This document shows positions 10,254 to 21,381 of a stretch of 64,000 nucleotides of DNA, piece by piece. A model generated the notes under the pieces. That model ran no database searches, had not been told where the DNA came from, and was given only the letters and a program-made list of their open reading frames with translations. A program made the translations under genes and the position numbers. Every line of letters starts with the position of its first letter. Position 1 is the first letter of the stretch. This DNA is from Taenia hydatigena (Eukaryota > Platyhelminthes > Cestoda > Cyclophyllidea > Taeniidae): assembly GCA_036345935.2 (NCBI GenBank), contig JADWOT020001362.1:26146-90145 (forward strand). The letters are read 5' to 3'.

Positions 10254-10673
10254 TCAGGCCTTGGTTGACAACATGTTGCAACGAATTAAGACGTAGACAA
10301 AAAAAATAATAGGTTTGCAGCATGAAATGCGCGTGAATTTCACAACATCGCCAATGTTGCTCATAATAGAGCAATTCTTAAGCATCAAATATTTATGAAA
10401 TAATAAGTTGCATGCGCGCCTGTACACTCTATTTTGTTTACTATACAAACAATTACACTTGTCCGCTAACGTGCTTTGCGCCAAAATTAGCCTCAGTCGT
10501 TCTTTTTCAACTTTTATTAAAAAGATGACTATTTTGTAAACAAATTCTTCAAGCGTATTTACTGCTTTAGTGTTGCCTTTATTGTCTACATATAGGCGAT
10601 GTTGGACGTCTGAGGTATGATATCCGTGTATTGCATTTCCGTGTTGTTCTGCATCCTTGTGATAATAAGGCAT
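10254..10673 (-). CDS. Unknown 139-aa ORF at inner end of left arm
   Basis: First ATG at 10673 (MPYYHKDAEQHGNAIHGYHT). The N-terminal 80 residues are polar and soluble-looking, with a Lys/Glu/Leu helix-like stretch (about residues 45-65). The C-terminal part is Cys/Ile/Phe-rich and may be non-coding read-through. The frame is open farther upstream without an ATG, so an upstream exon is possible. The right-arm copy stops after 79 residues. No family recognised. Confidence 0.35.
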   Translation of the reverse strand: MPYYHKDAEQHGNAIHGYHTSDVQHRLYVDNKGNTKAVNTLEEFVYKIVIFLIKVEKERLRLILAQSTLADKCNCLYSKQNRVYRRACNLLFHKYLMLKNCSIMSNIGDVVKFTRISCCKPIIFFVYVLIRCNMLSTKA

Positions 10674-10960
10674 AATTGACTCCCACACTTCCTTCCTCTT
10701 GGTAATGTTAGCTACTATAGTTTTCAATGCAAAGTAGAAATATTAGGCAACGAACAACGCATTTATTCTCTGGAATCGATGCCTCTTTAGCTCGGTAAAT
10801 ACTTAATCGGCACCTTGTTTTTCCAGAGTCAAGTTATTAGTGCCCCAAGATCAGCCTGATCTTTAGCCTAAGCGGCGTTCTAGGAGGTATCAACACGGTG
10901 GAGCAGTGCTAAGGCGACCCCTCTCCCCTTCATCATCAGGGCGCACATGACACTGCTACA

Positions 10961-13040
10961 CGTTGTCCGTTTTAATGTTTTAAGCGCATGAGCTAAGGAA
11001 TGAAGCAATTGAAGCGTAAAAGCTCAACCAGGCCTTTATTCATGTAAGGAAAGCACAGTTGAAAGTCGCTGGCAAAAGTCATAAAATACCCCAATTCCAG
11101 GCTATTTCATTTGGTCAAATTTTAGATCAACGGTGTGATGACCATGCTACTGCATTCACGCTGATGAAGCTAGAAAAGGCTGGCAAGTGCTAATGGACGA
11201 AATCGCTTCCCTAAATACTTGAATGCTGGATAGTAATCGTATGAAGGAGTGGAATCTGTCGGTAGGTCCTAATAAATGCGGTTGGTTTAAACTTGCTAAC
11301 CAATATGGCGACATATTAGCTTTGTCCAACTAAGTGTATAGATACTTTCGCTGAGTTGACCTCATCGAAACTCGTTAGCCGATTTCAACTCACCTTTGTA
11401 GCGGTGATGAGATTTTTTAGATGTCAGCTTGAATGCTTTGTTTAGACGTGAGCCAACAAGTGAACGCGGATCTCTTTGCAGGGTATTTTTCATCGGTTTT
11501 TGATGTGAGAAAAGCAAACTCAGGTTCTTGCCCTGAGTTTAATGAACTGCGATTAAGCCATGGCTTTATTAGTTCTGGGAGTATGAATGCCAGGGACGGG
11601 AAGACTAATCCCGTGTCGTTTGCAATCGAGTCTGCCGCATGTATGACAGGCACAGGCCAGTAAATGTGGACTAACACAACCAGACAATTTCATCAACTGC
11701 CTTTATTGCCTCAATTATTCACGTACCGAAGTGTATATGCTCAGTTTGCTCACTTTCAAACATTCGCATCTGCAAAATGAGGATAGTCTCAAAAAGGCAT
11801 AGCTCACTATACTGTGCTTAAGCCACGGCGAATTATGACTTACCTAGCTTCGTTAAATCAACCTATGTAATCAGTATTTTGAGGCCACCAAAATGCTGTC
11901 TCGGCTGCATTTTTACCATGTTGTCCAGTTATGTGTTAGATGCTTGGTTGATGGAACAACTAAATGTGGATGCGTTGCATAGCGCATCTGGGGTATAATG
12001 GATATTTTGGAATCATCACAGTTTGCACATGCCTCGCAGTTCGTGAGCGTAGGGCTCTTATATTTTGCTAAAGCACTAGTGACCAATTCCTAAGCCATTT
12101 GAGGAGATAGGCTGTTTTGTCGGGCAGTTTATCAAGCGAGACAGTATTTGCGAATCCGCTCGAGTTCTAAAATACGATGAAAGGCCTTGAGCGGCGAAGA
12201 GTAAAGTAGCTGAAAAGTTGCAAAGACAATCGCTTGTGTATTTGTCAGATCCTTGCGAAGGAAGGTAGATGCATGAAATTTGGTCGGGGAGTGACACGGC
12301 ATGTCTAAATATGGTGATAGTAGAAGGTGGAGGGAAGAATTCGTAAAATTAAATGCACAAATATCACCGCATTTGTTTGAAATGAAGATAAAGGAGAGGC
12401 GGAATTACGTGACAGTGCGTTATCGACTCTAGGATAAAAGGAAGAGAATTAGCGTCCAAACGAGAGATATATTTGTCGAAAAAACTATTTATTATTCGTC
12501 CTCAGCCTAGTATTCTACCTTGCCATAGCTGCCAATCTTGATTAAAGCCTTCTCACTGCAATGGCAATTTACTGAGGTGGAAGGGGTAGTTCTATGATGG
12601 CGACACGGCACTCATTTAACTCGGCCATACATTCAGAGAAACCGTCAGTACTGCTGAGCTATGTTTCTACAAGATTATTTTCCTTTGTGTTTAGTCAATG
12701 AAAGGCCAAAAATAAGTACATCGTATTTTGCATGGGCTCTTCTTATCCATGGATAGGGTTGTGGCCCCAAAAGAGTAAAAAGAGGAGAGACAATGAGGAG
12801 ATGGCAGTGATATGGAGTTCATCTGCACTCACTTCTCATAGGCAACAGGTGACATGTTAAATAAATCTGAGGCAGAGCGGCCCTAAATCCAGACTTCTCA
12901 TTTAGGCTGTCAAAGCATTGTTTAGCCAAGCATCTGCTGCTGAAGCTCCTTAGGTAAACTTGCATTGCAAATTGCTTTAATCAAGTTTTCGATACCCAAC
13001 TTTTTCAGATAGACCAAGGCTTCTACCCAGATAATCAGAG
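10961..13040. other. Spacer, first 2 kb: no gene except a retroelement fragment
   Basis: Unique sequence starting at the inner break of the left arm. Apart from the fragment at 11465-11640, only short ORFs without splice or domain support were seen. Confidence 0.5.
11465..11640 (+). repeat. Fragment of a dispersed element, possibly non-LTR retrotransposon
   Basis: This stretch has a diverged second copy on the minus strand at 63026-63210; shared blocks include GAGAAGACTAATCC-like and CGTTTGCA motifs. The plus frame reads VNADLFAGYFSSVFDVRKAN, which resembles the linker just before the reverse-transcriptase domain of non-LTR elements (a YFSSVF-type motif). The duplication is seen directly; the retroelement assignment is inference from that motif. 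Confidence 0.45.
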
Positions 13041-13066
13041 TGACTTTACAAGAGAGAAGACTAGAA

Positions 13067-13243
13067 ATGGTGGGTGCAATGGCTATTTATAAGGATCTCA
13101 CTGAAAAAACAGAGTTTGCGAGAATAGTGGGAGTGAAAAGAATGAGGCGAACATCAGAAGGTGTTGTATTAGAAGCATGCCTCTTGTCATTATCATCGAC
13201 TTCACCGTTGACACCTGTGGGAGTGAAGCAGCGGCACATGTAG
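13067..13243 (+). CDS. Unknown 58-aa ORF
   Basis: ATG at 13067 gives MVGAMAIYKDLTEKTEFARI and continues with a basic RMRR stretch and a Ser/Thr-rich tail to the stop at 13243. Composition is protein-like and the frame extends nine codons upstream of the ATG. No splice sites, promoter or homology seen. Confidence 0.25.
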   Translation: MVGAMAIYKDLTEKTEFARIVGVKRMRRTSEGVVLEACLLSLSSTSPLTPVGVKQRHM

Positions 13244-13249
13244 CAAGTG

Positions 13250-16200
13250 GCGTGGTATTCTGTCTTGTTCTGCCTGATTTCTAAAGAGGATCAATGCTTA
13301 ATGTAAGGCCAATTGAGAATGGAAGGCTTCACAGGTCAATGGTTTTGCCGATTAAGTGGGTGCAGTTGATCAACTTCTAAAGTCGTGAGTCACACCGCAC
13401 CTCTGCGAGAACGAGTATTACTCCTCATGAGACCATGCTGTTTAAGTAAAAAATATTTTGAATAGCGTGGCAAGATGCTTACTTTCACTTTCACACGCGT
13501 GGTGACTGTAGTTTATGTATTTGAGGACACGGTGATATGAGGTCATTCGCGTCTGTCGTTACAAGCATTCATTGCGCCAATAACCAAGGTTGGCTCGTGT
13601 GTTACCAGCATCCCCTTGCATTGTGCGACCCTAGGAGCCCTTTCTCGGCCGACATTGTTTGATTAGTTGATAAAATCATGCGCGTTAATGGGCAGTCGTG
13701 AGCGGAGGCACCCTCAACCATTACTCTGTTATACCATTACAAAGTCTGCACAGCTCCGATTGAATTCGATCTCCATGGACCTTCACATGTAGAGGACTTA
13801 ACATTATACAACACGCAACAGACCTATAGCATGTCCTATAACCTATAAAGAAGATCATCCTGCTAACTCAGATTCGTCAAATCATCCTGGGCTATTTTGT
13901 GGTAGGCTACAATTGGTAAGAAAACTTGAGTAAATAAAAGCCAGAGAGTGAACGTGGGGGATGCTGGGTACGACTCTCAATACGGCTTATGTTCACCAGC
14001 TAAACGATGGGCTGGGCGCAATGCCTGCACTTTGTTGCATTTAAAGCACAACCGTGTTGACTAAATTTGCGATGTGAAGACCTTGGTATAATTGGATGTT
14101 TTAAGTCGAAGTCTGCGATTTTATAGTTAATGTGAAATCAAACAGCGTCTTAGTGCAAGTCCTGTAGTTAGCTCATTCACTTCGACAAACATTAGGTTAA
14201 TTAAAACAGACAACTTGTTTGCAAAATGAGCATAACTGTCCCCACGACCCATCTTCTTCCTTTGTTTTGATGACATAAAAGCAGCCCAATGGTTCTGCGA
14301 TATACTGAGTAAATTTGACAATGCCCAAACAGGTCAGCTGAACGATTTTAAATGTGTGTAATGAGATGCTGGAGTGATGTGACAACGTGGCTGATATAAA
14401 CCGAAATTGAACTGATTTAACCCCTTAGTCCGAGCATTCGCCTACATAAATGTATGTGCATTTATTTGCCTAGATATAAATGAAAGTGAAAAGATCACCT
14501 TAAAATGGAAAGAAGCCTGCCATTTTTGTTACAAAACATGAGCTCTTGGCCTAAGGTGACGTTTCTAAACATCAAGGGGCGCATCGCGCATTTGTAGAAA
14601 ACCATTTTGGTAAAGGGCGTATCGAGTTGGACGAGATCTTGCAACAGAAATTACAGTGCCTACAGTGGCTCCAGAGCAGATGATCAGCAGTCGCGCATTT
14701 AGCCATACCTTTGAGCAACAGAAACCCGTGTCAGAGTTTGCCATATTTTACTTCCCTCTTCGTAGTCCTCTAAATGATGAGTTACTTCTGAATTAACTTT
14801 CCTTAGTGCAGGATGAGAAGCTGCTTGCCAATAAAGACTTGTAAAATACTAGGCATTTTGGAGAGCAAAAATTTTCTGCACCCTACAAAGAATGGCCGTG
14901 ATTTGAAGGAGCAACAAGCTGCCTTTCCTGAGTCACCACAACTTCGTTTTTATTATAGATGGGATCAGTCTTACTAACAGCTCTTTACCCATTATTCGTT
15001 TGTAATTTACTCATACACACTGCATGTTAAAAGGATGCGATATGCTGGATAGATTTACCTCCTGGTGGCTAAGGGTGGGTTCAAGCATAGCACAGATTAA
15101 ATCGAATGAAATGATTGCATGCAGAAAAACTACTAAATATTAAGAAGGGGCGGCTATTAAAATAACAGAGAATGGTCAATAGATACTTAATTTAAGGACG
15201 CTACGGATGGGCAAAACAAGAGCACTCACAGCCTGAGTGGAATCCCTCGAAGGCAAGCGAATCTAATCTTCTCGCCAAAGACGCAATGAATGAGATGTAC
15301 ATCGGGAGTCCTACAGGTCGTAACTCAGTAAGCCACAACCTCATAGCGCTGAATTCTTGATTGTAGCATTTGCGGAATTTTCGTGAAGCTTTTACTTACA
15401 TCAATCTGCCTAAATCGAAGCCAGCCGTCCAATCTTCTCAGGTGTCAACTAATCCACTAAAGGTGTAGCTTAGCAGTCACAACTACACTGAAAGGGAAAG
15501 AGGCAAGGCAATCCAAACCCCATCATCCTAATTGCACTGGGATAAGAACTAGGCGCTCCTATTTATTGTGTTTGAGGCAATTGACTGACAATATTATTGC
15601 CTGAAATTTCATAGCATTTAACTGCAAACATTAAAATAGCTGGTTTATTTCAATAATCAAAGTGAAATTGAGGATTAGAATTTTATCCTTATAACTCCTG
15701 TGCCGCGTGCCGTAAAATGTTTAAGATGATAATGCCTTACTTCACTATAATGTGTCTTTACCGAGGTCCTACGGCTGTAAATGCTTTAAATCGCACTTGA
15801 GGTCTGAGTGTAAAATACTTTCTCACTCCTTGACATGTGCCAATGTCTTCGTGTAACATGGCAATTGCAGCTTCTTGATCTTTACAGCCTAAAACATTTA
15901 GTTTTATCAATCTTACTTGCTTAAAGAAAGCCTGATGAAGTAGAAGTAACGCTTAAATGTTAATGGATCATTGGCATAAATGTGTAGGATTTGAACTATG
16001 CCTAAGGAAAGGCAAACATCGATTTAAAAACGGCCACTGGCATCACAACTCAGTTTGCCGAATTAGGTCCGATTACAATCGCCACTCAGAAAGAATTTGC
16101 CAGTGCAAGAGCTAAATACCAAAAATATGAAACACCTAAGGCTTTTAACTGCCAGCGCCACAATTTTACACTGCTCCCCTCCCAATTAAGCGCACGGGGC

Positions 16201-16900
16201 CAATATAAATTGCAAAGCAATTTTCTGTTCCAGCGGCTTCTAGTTAGTCAACAACCTGGTTTAATTTTTTGGCTTCTCCGTCAATTCTATTTATACACTG
16301 CATTTCACCTAGCACGTTTCTCGGCTGCTGATTTCATTGCACAATTATTCTCCTGGTCAGCAATTACCCCTAATTCCTCCGTTCACTTCTACATCCAACC
16401 TGCCATCTTTCTCTTCTGCATGCTTATTTATAACTACCGAGCACCAATACGCGTCACCCAACGCCATCTTTTGCTTTCTTACCAAAATAAATGATTGAAA
16501 TGCCTTCAGGGACAGCACAGGACAAATATGACTGTCAAATTCAAAACTAACTGCTGTAACTTATCTTAAGGGCTCTCTTACATGGTGAAGAGTTCTCCAA
16601 TCACCTCTTTCCACTAATAAACCATGTATTTATTGCTTTGAAGGATTTTTCTATTTCATCCGCACAACTCCTAATTGTAAGACTAAAGATGATGGCAGGG
16701 ATTTGACAGCAAACATAAATAGCGCAATCCGTGTATTAATCAAAATGCCTGATAATTTCCTTGCGGAAAGATTTCCTTTTGCCAAAGGACAAATGTCTAA
16801 TTTCGCTTCAATCTGCAACTGCTTTTAATTCCAAATTAAAACCCATCAAACTGGCAACTCTTTCCTGTACACCACTCGCAATTTAAATGGAGCTGTGAAT
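13250..16900. other. Spacer centre without recognised gene
   Basis: AT-rich unique DNA around the symmetry centre of the inverted repeat (about 16316). It has only short ORFs. The one at 16210-16494 is hydrophobic and aromatic-rich with no splice support. No repeat family was recognised. Confidence 0.5.
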
Positions 16901-16991
16901 ATAACAACATTTGCATCGTCTACGCTGTGTTCACTCCACCGTTGCCCAATTTTCGACTCCTTCCTCTAGTCTCTTAGGTTTTAATGTAAAG

Positions 16992-17144
16992 TATTCTAAA
17001 GCACCAACAAGGTTTGAGGTAGAAGATGACAGCAAATGTGTAATCCTTTTTTACGTTGAACACACTTTTATTCTAATAGCACATAGCAAAGTATACATCC
17101 GCAGGGGTGAGTTGGAACAGCTTGTCGGTGGTCCTGTATCACAG
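16992..17144 (+). CDS. Possible internal exon, unknown protein
   Basis: A 153-bp open segment lies between an AAAG acceptor and a CAG/GTAAAC donor. It encodes YSKAPTRFEVEDDSKCVILF and continues through KVYIRRGELEQLVGG. The mix of strand-like and charged residues looks globular. A second GTGAGT donor inside it (after IRRG) offers a shorter exon. Partner exons were not found. Confidence 0.25.
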
Positions 17145-17466
17145 GTAAACAAACGCATGATTATCACGTTCGTATTACGCTATAATCCATTTAAAAATTG
17201 GTCGCACGTATAACTGCCATCTGACCTGGTGCGACGCACAACGTCTGCTTTATTATCTCAACAGACAATCCTCAGCTAATTATGCACAGGCAGAGCCTTG
17301 CTCATCAGTGCTTCTTTGGTTCCATTTCAGTAGAACAACTACAATCTCTACTCATTGGATGCCCTTGCCCTATGAGGTCAACATTCGTAACGCGAAAGCG
17401 TGGAAATGACATAAGACATACAGAAAACTTACAAGCCTTTCTGGCGTGATAGTCCATTGCCGCATT

Positions 17467-18398
17467 CTAGCCAAACAAAATATCGTGCAAGCCTGCGAAT
17501 TGGAATAGACCGAGGTGAAACCATAACCACATAAAATGCGCCTGACGGACGAGAAAATACTTACATAAATGACGTGAACGCAAATGTTTTTGTATTTCAT
17601 CCAACGTCAGATATCCTGCGTTGCATTCTGGGCAGTAATAGCACATTTCTGAATCCACCGTTTTTCGAGTTGTAGCAAAGTACAATGAGGGATGTAGTTG
17701 TGGGTCCTTCACGTAAAATGCTAAAACCATTGAATAAAGTCAGAGCACATCAGATATAATTAGAATTTGACAGACTCAAACTCACTCATGTGGGCTGCAA
17801 TAAAGTGGTCGATGTATTCCTCAAATTGAGTGAATGGTTTGGAGCACACACAGCACGTATTGTGATTCGAGGCTATTTTGAAGTTCAAAAGAAGGTGCTT
17901 TCGCAAAAGATATTAGACAAGAATAAAGGAGAGATTTCGCAGACGTTTTTACCTTTTTGATGCTGCAAGATCGTTTCAATGGTTCTGCACTTCACTGGGC
18001 AAGCTGGGCAATGTACATTCAAGTCAGCTAAAATGCAAAATGTGCAAAATCCGGTGCTAAAATTGTGATGGTAGCTAATGAGATGGCATAGCTCAGCGGC
18101 TTAAAAAATCGAAATCAGCTTAATCTAATCCCTAGTCAGATAAGATGGTGTCATTCGGATCAAAGCAACGATCAGTATGCTTAATACGGCTCATCAATCA
18201 GCAATCAAATTTAAAATTCGCATAAACATACATCATTATTTAACTTACGCACACTTTACTCAGTTTTGATGAAGCAAAAATGAAACTGTAGGTAAAAACT
18301 GAAGGACGCCTACCTTGATGCTCTCGAAGCATATGTGCTCTGCACGAGTTAATGTTTTTGAATTGAGCGGAGCAAATTCTACATCTGCAGTTATCCAT
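17467..18398 (-). CDS. Four-finger C2H2 zinc-finger protein, five exons
   Basis: Exons run from high to low coordinates: 18398-18314, 18027-17945 (or 17953), 17897-17786, 17720-17565, 17492-17467. Each of the first four encodes one complete or nearly complete C2H2 finger. Finger 1 is CRICSAQFKNINSCRAHMLREH, trimmed at the ends to C-x2-C-x12-H-x4-H. Finger 2 has CPAC, then H followed by HQKGKNH-type spacing. Finger 3 has CCVC...H-FIAA-H. Finger 4 has CPEC...H-LRSR-H. The ATG at 18398 lies five codons before the first finger cysteine pair. Introns are 47-286 bp, mostly phase 1, with GTGAGT and GTAAGT donors. The total is about 153 aa, ending LHDILFG. The junction of exons 2 and 3 needs the weaker AAC/GTCTGC donor to stay in frame, giving H-x5-H in finger 2. 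Probably a nucleic-acid-binding nuclear protein; targets unknown. Confidence 0.85.
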
Positions 18399-19267
18399 TT
18401 TAGCAGAGATGAAGATGAGATACGCGGTGCTCAGTAAAAGAGCCTACGGTACATATAATGCAAAGCAAAGGCGCCAACCGAATCCGTTCTTAGCTCTTCA
18501 CCTAATTAAAACACAGAGGAGCATAAATGGCATAATTTGTTAATGAACTTTAGTAACGTAATAGCTGTTCGCAGTGAATCTCAATCGCTTGGACTGCATT
18601 AATATGTAGTTTTGTTATTTTCAAAGGCCTTAAGCCTCCATGCTTGTTAGTATGGAGAAGAAGTTATGCCATAAAATAAGGGAGCCATGATATTTCAATT
18701 CAGGTCATTAAGGTTCACGTATGAGTAAGGGTGTTTGTGATAATCACCAATTCCAAAACCGCGCTGTGCAAAGATGGACACTACCTGTTAAACGTAGGCC
18801 TTAGCCCCTTGAACATTCGTATTTACCCATCTGTAATGCCAGATGGACAATATTTATACGGTACACGAGTATTGGTGCCACCATTTTAATAAAACGCTAT
18901 TTTTCGAGCCTACAACACTACATCCCGATTGTTAAGAAGATAGGAATTGATTGGCAAGGCTGGCTTGCTGGTGGCCATAGGTTGTATCAAAACTCTTCAT
19001 TTGCCCTAAATAAAACTAATCGTGGCTTCTGCGTGGCTTTAACAGAACGACTTTTACGATATCTATTCCTGTCATTATCCCACATCACACCCATCCTTTT
19101 CTATCCTGTCTTATCAATCGGTTCCATAACGCCTTACTCCGCAATATTACCTCAACCTGACCACTCGCAAGAGGGAGCCTCATACTCACCATATGCACAC
19201 TGGAGAGCATCTGACGGCGTGATACATCGCATAGCGGGCTGTACTTAATGTACACTGAAGGTGAAAT

Positions 19268-19350
19268 ATGGCCTTGACCAGAATCCGGACCCGAAACCTC
19301 GACCACTAAAAACGCGAATCATACCCTCTGACTTCTAAGCCGCACCAACC
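19268..19350 (-). repeat. tRNA-Pro-derived SINE head or tRNA pseudogene
   Basis: On the minus strand the sequence runs GGTTGGTGCGG...GAGGGTATGATTCGCG...GGTTTCGGGTCC, tracking eukaryotic tRNA-Pro (D-arm GGGTATGATTCTCGC and T-arm GGTCCCGGGTTC). The acceptor stem no longer pairs well and the anticodon loop is altered, so it is not a working tRNA. A tail of unrelated sequence follows to about 19085. Together these suggest a SINE with a tRNA-Pro head. No second copy was noticed in this window. Confidence 0.6.
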
Positions 19351-19379
19351 AGCGTGTGCCAGCTTTTCATCCCGCCTAC

Positions 19380-19556
19380 CTTTTTTTCTTCTCCGCCAAC
19401 ATTTGTCTGCGATGTGTTGTTACTTTTGTGGTCGCTCTTGTGACCGAAACACCGCAGTTCTGCTGGTGAGCACTGAAAATTACTGCTACTTAAATTCGCT
19501 TGGGATGTCAAACAGCAAATAAAAAACAACGCAGTGGCCAAAGAACGGCTACACAT
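19380..19556 (-). CDS. First exon of a small secreted protein
   Basis: ATG at 19556 gives MCSRSLATALFFICCLTSQA, a strong signal peptide with a probable cut after Ala20. Then come 39 residues with Cys at 29 and 37, Asn-x-Ser/Thr sites and a Lys/Glu end. The exon is 59 codons and ends exactly at a donor (AAG/GTAGGC). The tRNA-Pro-like element starts about 30 bp into the following intron. An upstream in-frame ATG at 19622 would add a non-signal N-terminus and is less likely. Downstream exons were not found, so the mature protein is unknown. Confidence 0.45.
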
Positions 19557-19655
19557 AATCCTTTGAATTGCAGTTGCTGATTTAGTAGTGAATACAAATT
19601 TAGATGATATACGGCATGACATCTGCTTTAGCTGCTAAAGCTCTCGGACTCAAAT

Positions 19656-19874
19656 CTAGCTGAGCCTGAGTTCCATTAAGTAGCCCATGGATGGCTTGGG
19701 GAGTATGCTTGGGAATTCTGAGTTCTCTGTCTGGTTGTTGGGAGTTGCTGTTCTTGCACTTATTGGCACAATCTTGCAACGGCCCTTCTTCCTAATTTCT
19801 TCTTTACATATGCTGCGCAAATAATGCTTTTCTAAGGTCACTACGCGTATATGGCATGGGAGTTCTTTGACCAA
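19656..19874 (-). CDS. Exon-like ORF, 72 codons
   Basis: Polar, lysine-rich N-terminal half (VKELPCHIRVVTLEKHYLRS, then EEIRKKGRCK), a Pro/Asn/Thr-rich middle and a stop at 19656. It has no ATG at the start (the frame opens at TTG), so it would be an internal or terminal exon. It lies just upstream of the secreted-protein exon on the same strand; a link is not shown. Confidence 0.25.
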   Translation of the reverse strand: MVKELPCHIRVVTLEKHYLRSICKEEIRKKGRCKIVPISARTATPNNQTENSEFPSILPKPSMGYLMELRLS

Positions 19875-19924
19875 TGTGAATGTGGGTTTCTTTAAGGCTA
19901 ACTTGCCTATATTCTTATCAAATC

Positions 19925-20320
19925 ATGGATACTGAATTCGTTTTGGGAACCATTTGGAGCACTTGCACTTTTGTAAGTAAAGAAAAGCAGTATTTACGTT
20001 TGTGCGAATTCCTTCGACGCGGGTTAGAGTTAACTGATGGATATGGCGAAGGACCCCTATCCTTGTTTTGCAGCTCGCATCTGAAATCACGGGTAAATCA
20101 AGGTGTATTTTGTGCTTGTGTTTTATTCGTGTGCACTTGCTGATACATTCCTTTTATCTATTTTTGAAGACTACATTTACCTGTTTTGAGATTAAGATGT
20201 TTGCTCATACTTTATCCTTAAAAGGTAATCTGACATGCAATAGGAAAATAAGTTCGACTTTGCATTTGTTTGGTCTTTATCTTAATAGCGAGTACACTTC
20301 CTATTTTTGCAGATTGTTAA
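19925..20320 (+). CDS. Three-exon gene for an ~85-aa unknown protein
   Basis: Model: exon 1 19925-20092 starts MDTEFVLGTIWSTCTFVSKE and ends SHLKSR at a CGG/GTAAAT donor, phase 0. A 77-bp intron ends in TATTTTTGAAG. Exon 2 is 20170-20224 (TTFTCFEIKM...LSLK) with donor AAAAG/GTAATC. The last exon starts at 20289 or 20313, and both choices end at the same TAA (20318-20320). Intron lengths (64-88 bp) match the zinc-finger gene. A strong GTAAGTAAAG inside exon 1 offers another splice form. No domain recognised. Confidence 0.4.
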
Positions 20321-21138
20321 CAAATCATCAATTGGTTTTGTGAATTTTCACTACTAAATATGCGTAAGTAGTGGCGGCAACCTAAACATGATCTGGAAAT
20401 AGGTTCTGAAGCCCTTTTAAGACTTTTGTGACGTAAATTCATTGTAGCCATAATATTTTAGGAGTAAAGTCATTCTTTAGGACTATTTTGTGTCTACATA
20501 CAAAAAGTTACGAGTTGTTTTAAGCACTTCACTTCCGTTTTCCGATGCTTTCCTCAGAGCATCTGCCTATTTTGAGGACCCGAAGGCAAATGAGAGGTGT
20601 TTATTCCTTTTGAACTTGGTGCAAAATGGTTCAAATATCAGCAGCCAAATCAAAATGAGCTTACAGGTGCTGAGGTTTTCTTCTTATAAAGGCGAACCTA
20701 CCTTACTCTGCGTCGCATTTTTAAGCTTCCGGTATTCGTGTGCCATGCAGCGCATTTGAATTAGGCTCTAATTTAATAGTTGATGAGGTAAATTCTAGGA
20801 CATGTCCAGATTAGTAGTTTTGCTTTTAAGTAAAAAGGCCGTTTCTATCTTTCATGTTGTCATAAAGTACACTAGTGCTTTATGGACCACAAAGTGGTGG
20901 TTGCGATTGAAGTAGAATGTGCTAAAGACGAACTTAAGAGGGACGCATTGGCTCTGCTAAAGGAGCCTGAAATAAAAATTTATTTAAAATATGCAACATA
21001 GGCCACTATCATTATTGACCCATTCAAGATTGATCTCACAGTTCTTTCCTTTTATCCTTGCTCCTAGTAGATAAATTGCTGTGCTCTTTCCATTACTGAC
21101 AAAGTGCAGGAAATACAGACTCACATTCACGATACACG

Positions 21139-21381
21139 GTGGCACATTTTAATATGAGGGTCTTTTATCCGAATCATGCCTCCGCTGTTGTAACTGCGCC
21201 GGGACTTATATTGGTAATTGGCACGAGTTTACAACGCGTAGTAGCTATACATCAAGCAGCCAATGATAGTAATGTTGCGAGGATTAAGCTCTCAGCCATG
21301 AATGCATTTATAAAAGAGCCAACTAAGTCATCTGGCTGGATAGTTGGTGAAGCGAGTTATTGTGCAACGTATTCACACTGA
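21139..21381 (+). CDS. Exon-like ORF near the spacer's right end
   Basis: The frame reads RVFYPNHASAVVTAPGLILV, then an Ala/Ile/Ser-rich part and SGWIVGEASY before a stop at 21381. Composition is protein-like with a hydrophobic segment (VVTAPGLILVIG). No ATG with good context, splice pair or homology was found. Confidence 0.2.
   Translation: MAHFNMRVFYPNHASAVVTAPGLILVIGTSLQRVVAIHQAANDSNVARIKLSAMNAFIKEPTKSSGWIVGEASYCATYSH

Larger units (their letters stand above)
1..10960 (+). repeat. Left arm of giant inverted repeat
   Basis: The reverse complement of this whole stretch is found at 21673-32635. Landmarks pair with a nearly constant coordinate sum (about 32633-32653), so order and spacing are kept throughout. 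The inner end is sharp: both arms share the bases ending at 10960 and then differ at once. The outer end is cut by the window start, so the arm may be longer. Sampled stretches are about 96-100% identical, and most mismatches are transitions. A 14-bp stretch near 2115 is present here and absent from the right arm. Confidence 0.97.

Noticed and set aside
18090..18140. TAGCTCAGCGG, matching a tRNA A box
   Set aside because: No B box or cloverleaf follows, and the site is in the first intron of the zinc-finger gene.
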